Source of the DNA: Lachnospira sp. UBA4285 | GTDB taxonomy: Bacteria; Bacillota; Clostridia; Lachnospirales; Lachnospiraceae | Assembly (NCBI GenBank): GCA_002394965.1 | Contig: DGVL01000047.1 | Coordinates: 1 to 15,779, forward strand | Length of the DNA: 15,779 bases | Reading direction: 5' to 3' | Program-made: the position numbers and the translations under genes | In this document: in pieces, positions 13,558 to 15,779 of the stretch | Numbering within the stretch: position 1 is the first letter of the stretch | Layout: every line of letters starts with the position of its first letter | The notes under the pieces: generated by a model | Databases searched by the model: none | What the model saw: only the letters and a program-made list of their open reading frames with translations | What the model was told of the DNA's origin: nothing

Positions 13558-14424
13558 ATGGCATCTTACTTTTATCTTATCCTGCAGACTCTGCTGTTCA
13601 GCTTCGGCGGAATGGCAATCAAGCTGACCGGCAATTTTCTCTCGCCGTTCATGACTTCACTTCTACGTTTTGTACTCGGCAGTCTGATTCTGCTGATCAT
13701 TCAATTCGCAAGGCACAGAAAGCCCCGGCCGGCTTTTAGTCTTCTCATAGTTCTCGGCGGCATTTTCAAAGCTGTCCATTACATGGCCGAGAACTACGGC
13801 GTTATGGCCGGCTACTCGTACGGCACGGTACTCGTGCTGCCGTCGCAGACCATCACGGTTCTCATCGTATCCGCCATACTGGGTCAGGACCGGCTTACGC
13901 TTCGAAAGCTGCTCGGCACACTCCTCACGGTGATCGGCGTCGTCGCGGTCTCCTGGAACGGAGCTGAGGCATCGGAGTTCCTGAGCGGGCAGGCGAAACT
14001 CCTTCTCATTCTGAGTCTCGGCGGTGTCGGCGCCGGGCTGTTCAATGTAGTGCAGAAAAAACTGGTTGCTGACATGGACCCGGTCTCGATCAACTACTCC
14101 ATGTTTCTTGTCGGAGCACTCGTCTGCCTGCCGTTCCTGCCTGTCGGCGGGCCGCTCATGACCGGATCGCCGACGCCGCTTTCCGTACTCGGCATGCTCG
14201 AGCTCGGCATGGTTACCGCCGTCGGCTTTCTGCTGCAGGCACTTGCCATGAAGCGCGTGTCAGCTCTCATTGCTACGATTATCCAGAGCTCCATGGCCAT
14301 TCTGACAATATTCTGGTCTGCGGTTCTCTTTCACGAGCCTGTGACCGGATGGGTCATCGGGGGAACCGCTGTATTTTTCGCCGGCATCCTGATCGTCAAT
14401 CTCAGAAAGGAGAAGAAAGCATGA
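13558..14424 (+). CDS. DMT-superfamily (EamA) transporter
   Basis: The 288-residue membrane protein has about ten predicted transmembrane helices in two EamA-like halves (roughly residues 2-134 and 147-282). This is the standard drug/metabolite transporter layout and length. Helix 1 has the common FSFGGMAIK start; a second-half loop contains QKKLVADMDPVS. Family members export metabolites or take up amino acids and nucleosides; the substrate cannot be deduced. The ATG follows a purine-rich GGGGGGCAGG (13539-13548). Its stop overlaps the start of trmL (ATGA), making it the first gene of a three-gene, translationally coupled unit. It is divergent from butyrate kinase, with about 98 bp between the start codons. 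Confidence 0.88.
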   Translation: MASYFYLILQTLLFSFGGMAIKLTGNFLSPFMTSLLRFVLGSLILLIIQFARHRKPRPAFSLLIVLGGIFKAVHYMAENYGVMAGYSYGTVLVLPSQTITVLIVSAILGQDRLTLRKLLGTLLTVIGVVAVSWNGAEASEFLSGQAKLLLILSLGGVGAGLFNVVQKKLVADMDPVSINYSMFLVGALVCLPFLPVGGPLMTGSPTPLSVLGMLELGMVTAVGFLLQALAMKRVSALIATIIQSSMAILTIFWSAVLFHEPVTGWVIGGTAVFFAGILIVNLRKEKKA

Positions 14425-14930
14425 TTCACATCGCTTTGTACGAGCCGGAGATCCCGTACAACACCGGCAATATCGGGCGCACCTGCGTGGCAGCCGGTGC
14501 CAGTCTGCATCTCATCAAGCCGCTCGGCTTTCTTATCAGTGACCGGTATATTCGCCGGGCCGGTCTTGACTACTGGCCGCGTCTTAATCTGCATATGTAC
14601 GAGGATTTCGGGCAGCTGCAGAAGGAAGCCCTTGCGGCGCACCGCCGGATATGGCTTGCGACAACAAAGGCTCATCTCGTGTACACGGATGCCGCCTTCG
14701 GACCGGACGACTACATCATGTTCGGGCCGGAGAGCCGGGGGATTCCGGAGGAAATACTGGTGGAGCATGAAGAGGACTGCATCCGCATTCCTATGGTGGA
14801 GGGCGAGCGCTCTCTGAATCTCTGCAACTCCGCCGCCATCGTGCTCTATGAGGCGTTGCGGCAGAATCATTTCCCGGGGTTGATGGAAAACGGGCAGCTG
14901 CACAGGCTGCACTGGAGGGATGCGACATGA
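14421..14930 (+). CDS. trmL: tRNA (cytidine(34)-2'-O)-methyltransferase TrmL
   Basis: The 169-residue SPOUT-class methyltransferase 2'-O-methylates the wobble nucleotide of tRNA-Leu isoacceptors using S-adenosylmethionine. The conserved segments are present: PEIPYNTGNIGRTC at 9-22, FGPESRGIP at 101-109, and the C-terminal trefoil-knot motifs IPMVEGERSLNLCNSAAIVLYE at about 123-144. The length is close to the E. coli enzyme (157 aa). The ATG at 14421 overlaps the transporter stop as ATGA, with AGAAAGGAGAAG just upstream as ribosome binding site; the in-frame ATG at 14349 would add 24 unrelated residues and is rejected. The stop overlaps the nth start in the same way. Confidence 0.93.
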   Translation: MIHIALYEPEIPYNTGNIGRTCVAAGASLHLIKPLGFLISDRYIRRAGLDYWPRLNLHMYEDFGQLQKEALAAHRRIWLATTKAHLVYTDAAFGPDDYIMFGPESRGIPEEILVEHEEDCIRIPMVEGERSLNLCNSAAIVLYEALRQNHFPGLMENGQLHRLHWRDAT

Positions 14931-15577
14931 CGGTACAGGAAAAAGCGCTGGAAGTAATCCGCAGATTGAAAGAAGAATACCCGGCGACTCATTGCACGCT
15001 GGACTATAAAGACGCCTGGCAGCTCCTCGTTTCGGTGCGGCTTGCCGCGCAGTGCACGGACAGGCGGGTCAACATCGTCATGCAGGATCTGCTGGAGAAA
15101 TATCCGAGTGTGGAGACTCTCGCCGCGGCGGACCCGTCTGACATTGAAAAAGTTGTCCGTCCCTGCGGACTCGGGCACAGCAAGGCACGCGACATCAGTG
15201 CCTGCATGAAGGTGCTGCGCGATCAGTATGGCGGCCGGGTTCCGGAAGATTTTAACGCTCTTCTGAAGCTCCCGGGTGTCGGGCGCAAGAGCGCGAATCT
15301 AATCATGGGAGACGTCTTTGGAAAACCGGCTATCGTGACCGACACGCACTGTATCCGGCTGTCTAACCGTATCGGACTTGTCGATAATATAAAAGAGCCG
15401 GCGAAAGTAGAACGGGCGCTTCGGAAAATCATACCGCCCGAAGAGGGAAATGACTTCTGCCATCGACTCGTCGACCACGGGCGCGCTGTCTGTACGGCAA
15501 GAAATCCGGAATGTCAAAAATGCTGCCTCGCCGATCTCTGCACATACGCAGAAGACCGCCGGGGCAGCAAAACCTGA
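14927..15577 (+). CDS. nth: Endonuclease III (DNA glycosylase / AP lyase)
   Basis: The 216-residue base-excision-repair enzyme removes oxidised pyrimidines and cleaves abasic sites. The helix-hairpin-helix motif LPGVGRKSAN (115-124) carries catalytic K121, and VTDTH (137-141) carries catalytic D139, matching E. coli K120 and D138. The C-terminal [4Fe-4S] motif has the exact spacing C-x6-C-x2-C-x5-C (C189, C196, C199, C205). The length is normal (E. coli 211). The start overlaps the trmL stop as ATGA, so it is coupled to the upstream genes. All key residues are intact, so it should be active. Confidence 0.96.
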   Translation: MTVQEKALEVIRRLKEEYPATHCTLDYKDAWQLLVSVRLAAQCTDRRVNIVMQDLLEKYPSVETLAAADPSDIEKVVRPCGLGHSKARDISACMKVLRDQYGGRVPEDFNALLKLPGVGRKSANLIMGDVFGKPAIVTDTHCIRLSNRIGLVDNIKEPAKVERALRKIIPPEEGNDFCHRLVDHGRAVCTARNPECQKCCLADLCTYAEDRRGSKT

Positions 15578-15635
15578 AGCTTAATTCATTTGTAACTGGC
15601 AGATGCCGCCTGATGCGCTCTGAGCGCCGGGCACA

Positions 15636-15779
15636 TCAGATGTCAAGCATCCGGCTGTACTCGGAAAGCGCTCCGTCTGTCTCGTGCGCAAGGACTTTCT
15701 TCGCAAGGATCTTGCCCAGCTGAACGCCTTCCTGATCGAAACTGTTCAGATTCCAGCAGAATCCCTGGAACATAACCTT
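15636..15779 (-). CDS. pgi: Glucose-6-phosphate isomerase, C-terminal part, cut by window edge
   Basis: These are the last 47 codons and TGA stop of a minus-strand gene that begins beyond the right edge. The translated end contains [20 protein letters not shown], which matches the C-terminal region of glucose-6-phosphate isomerase, including the catalytic-region lysine of the QLGK segment. The enzyme interconverts glucose-6-phosphate and fructose-6-phosphate in glycolysis. It is convergent with nth, with 58 bp between the stops. The identification rests on a short stretch, but the motif is characteristic. Confidence 0.85.
   Translation of the reverse strand, partial: KVMFQGFCWNLNSFDQEGVQLGKILAKKVLAHETDGALSEYSRMLDI

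Noticed and set aside
13460..13564. Longer butyrate kinase starting at 13564
   Set aside because: The extra 35 residues do not resemble the family N-terminus and would run through the divergent promoter region and overlap the transporter start.
15610..15638. GCGCTCTGAGCGC palindrome with flanking TGATG/CATCA between nth and pgi
   Set aside because: There is no T tract on either strand and the outer stem has a 7-nt asymmetric bulge. It may be a convergent terminator but is not supportable as one.

Overview
The window looks like chromosomal DNA from an anaerobic, gut-type Firmicute, most likely a Lachnospiraceae or related Clostridia member. This is inferred from gene content: a complex monomeric [FeFe] hydrogenase, ATP-type PEP carboxykinase, butyrate kinase, an ECF-type substrate-binding membrane protein, and a Gram-positive MMPL/heptad-repeat export pair. 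Ribosome binding sites are strong and GGAGG-like, and base composition is a little above 50% GC. I see no rRNA, tRNA, CRISPR array, insertion sequence or prophage gene.

Region by region. (1) 1-372, minus: the N-terminal 124 residues of pckA, running off the left edge. (2) 373-634: a divergent control region with a promoter for pckA, a promoter for the hydrogenase gene, a Rex-like palindrome and two further inverted repeats. (3) 635-2824, plus: a two-gene unit, group B-like [FeFe] hydrogenase then an ECF S-component-like membrane protein. (4) 2825-2976: back-to-back terminators between convergent units. (5) 5016-2977, minus: a two-gene unit of a xylose-isomerase-like TIM-barrel enzyme and a Gfo/Idh/MocA dehydrogenase, a pair typical of sugar, polyol or glycoside catabolism. 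(6) 10568-5191, minus: a two-gene unit of an MMPL/RND membrane exporter and a very long (1068 aa) secreted xxxLxxG heptad-repeat protein, closed by a terminator. A TetR regulator is divergent at 10772-11413. The shared 203-bp intergenic region holds four related 13-bp elements lying on or beside both predicted promoters. (7) 13459-11422, minus: butyrate kinase followed by a membrane-anchored SGNH/GDSL hydrolase. (8) 13558-15577, plus: a DMT/EamA transporter, tRNA methyltransferase TrmL and endonuclease III, translationally coupled by ATGA overlaps. (9) 15636-15779, minus: the last 47 codons of glucose-6-phosphate isomerase.

The most system-like part is region 6: a self-contained TetR / MMPL exporter / giant extracytoplasmic coiled-coil cassette with a readable operator array. 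The most interesting metabolic part is regions 1-3, where PEP carboxykinase and a hydrogenase diverge from a region carrying a plausible NADH/NAD+-sensing (Rex) site. The remaining genes are ordinary housekeeping or catabolic genes.
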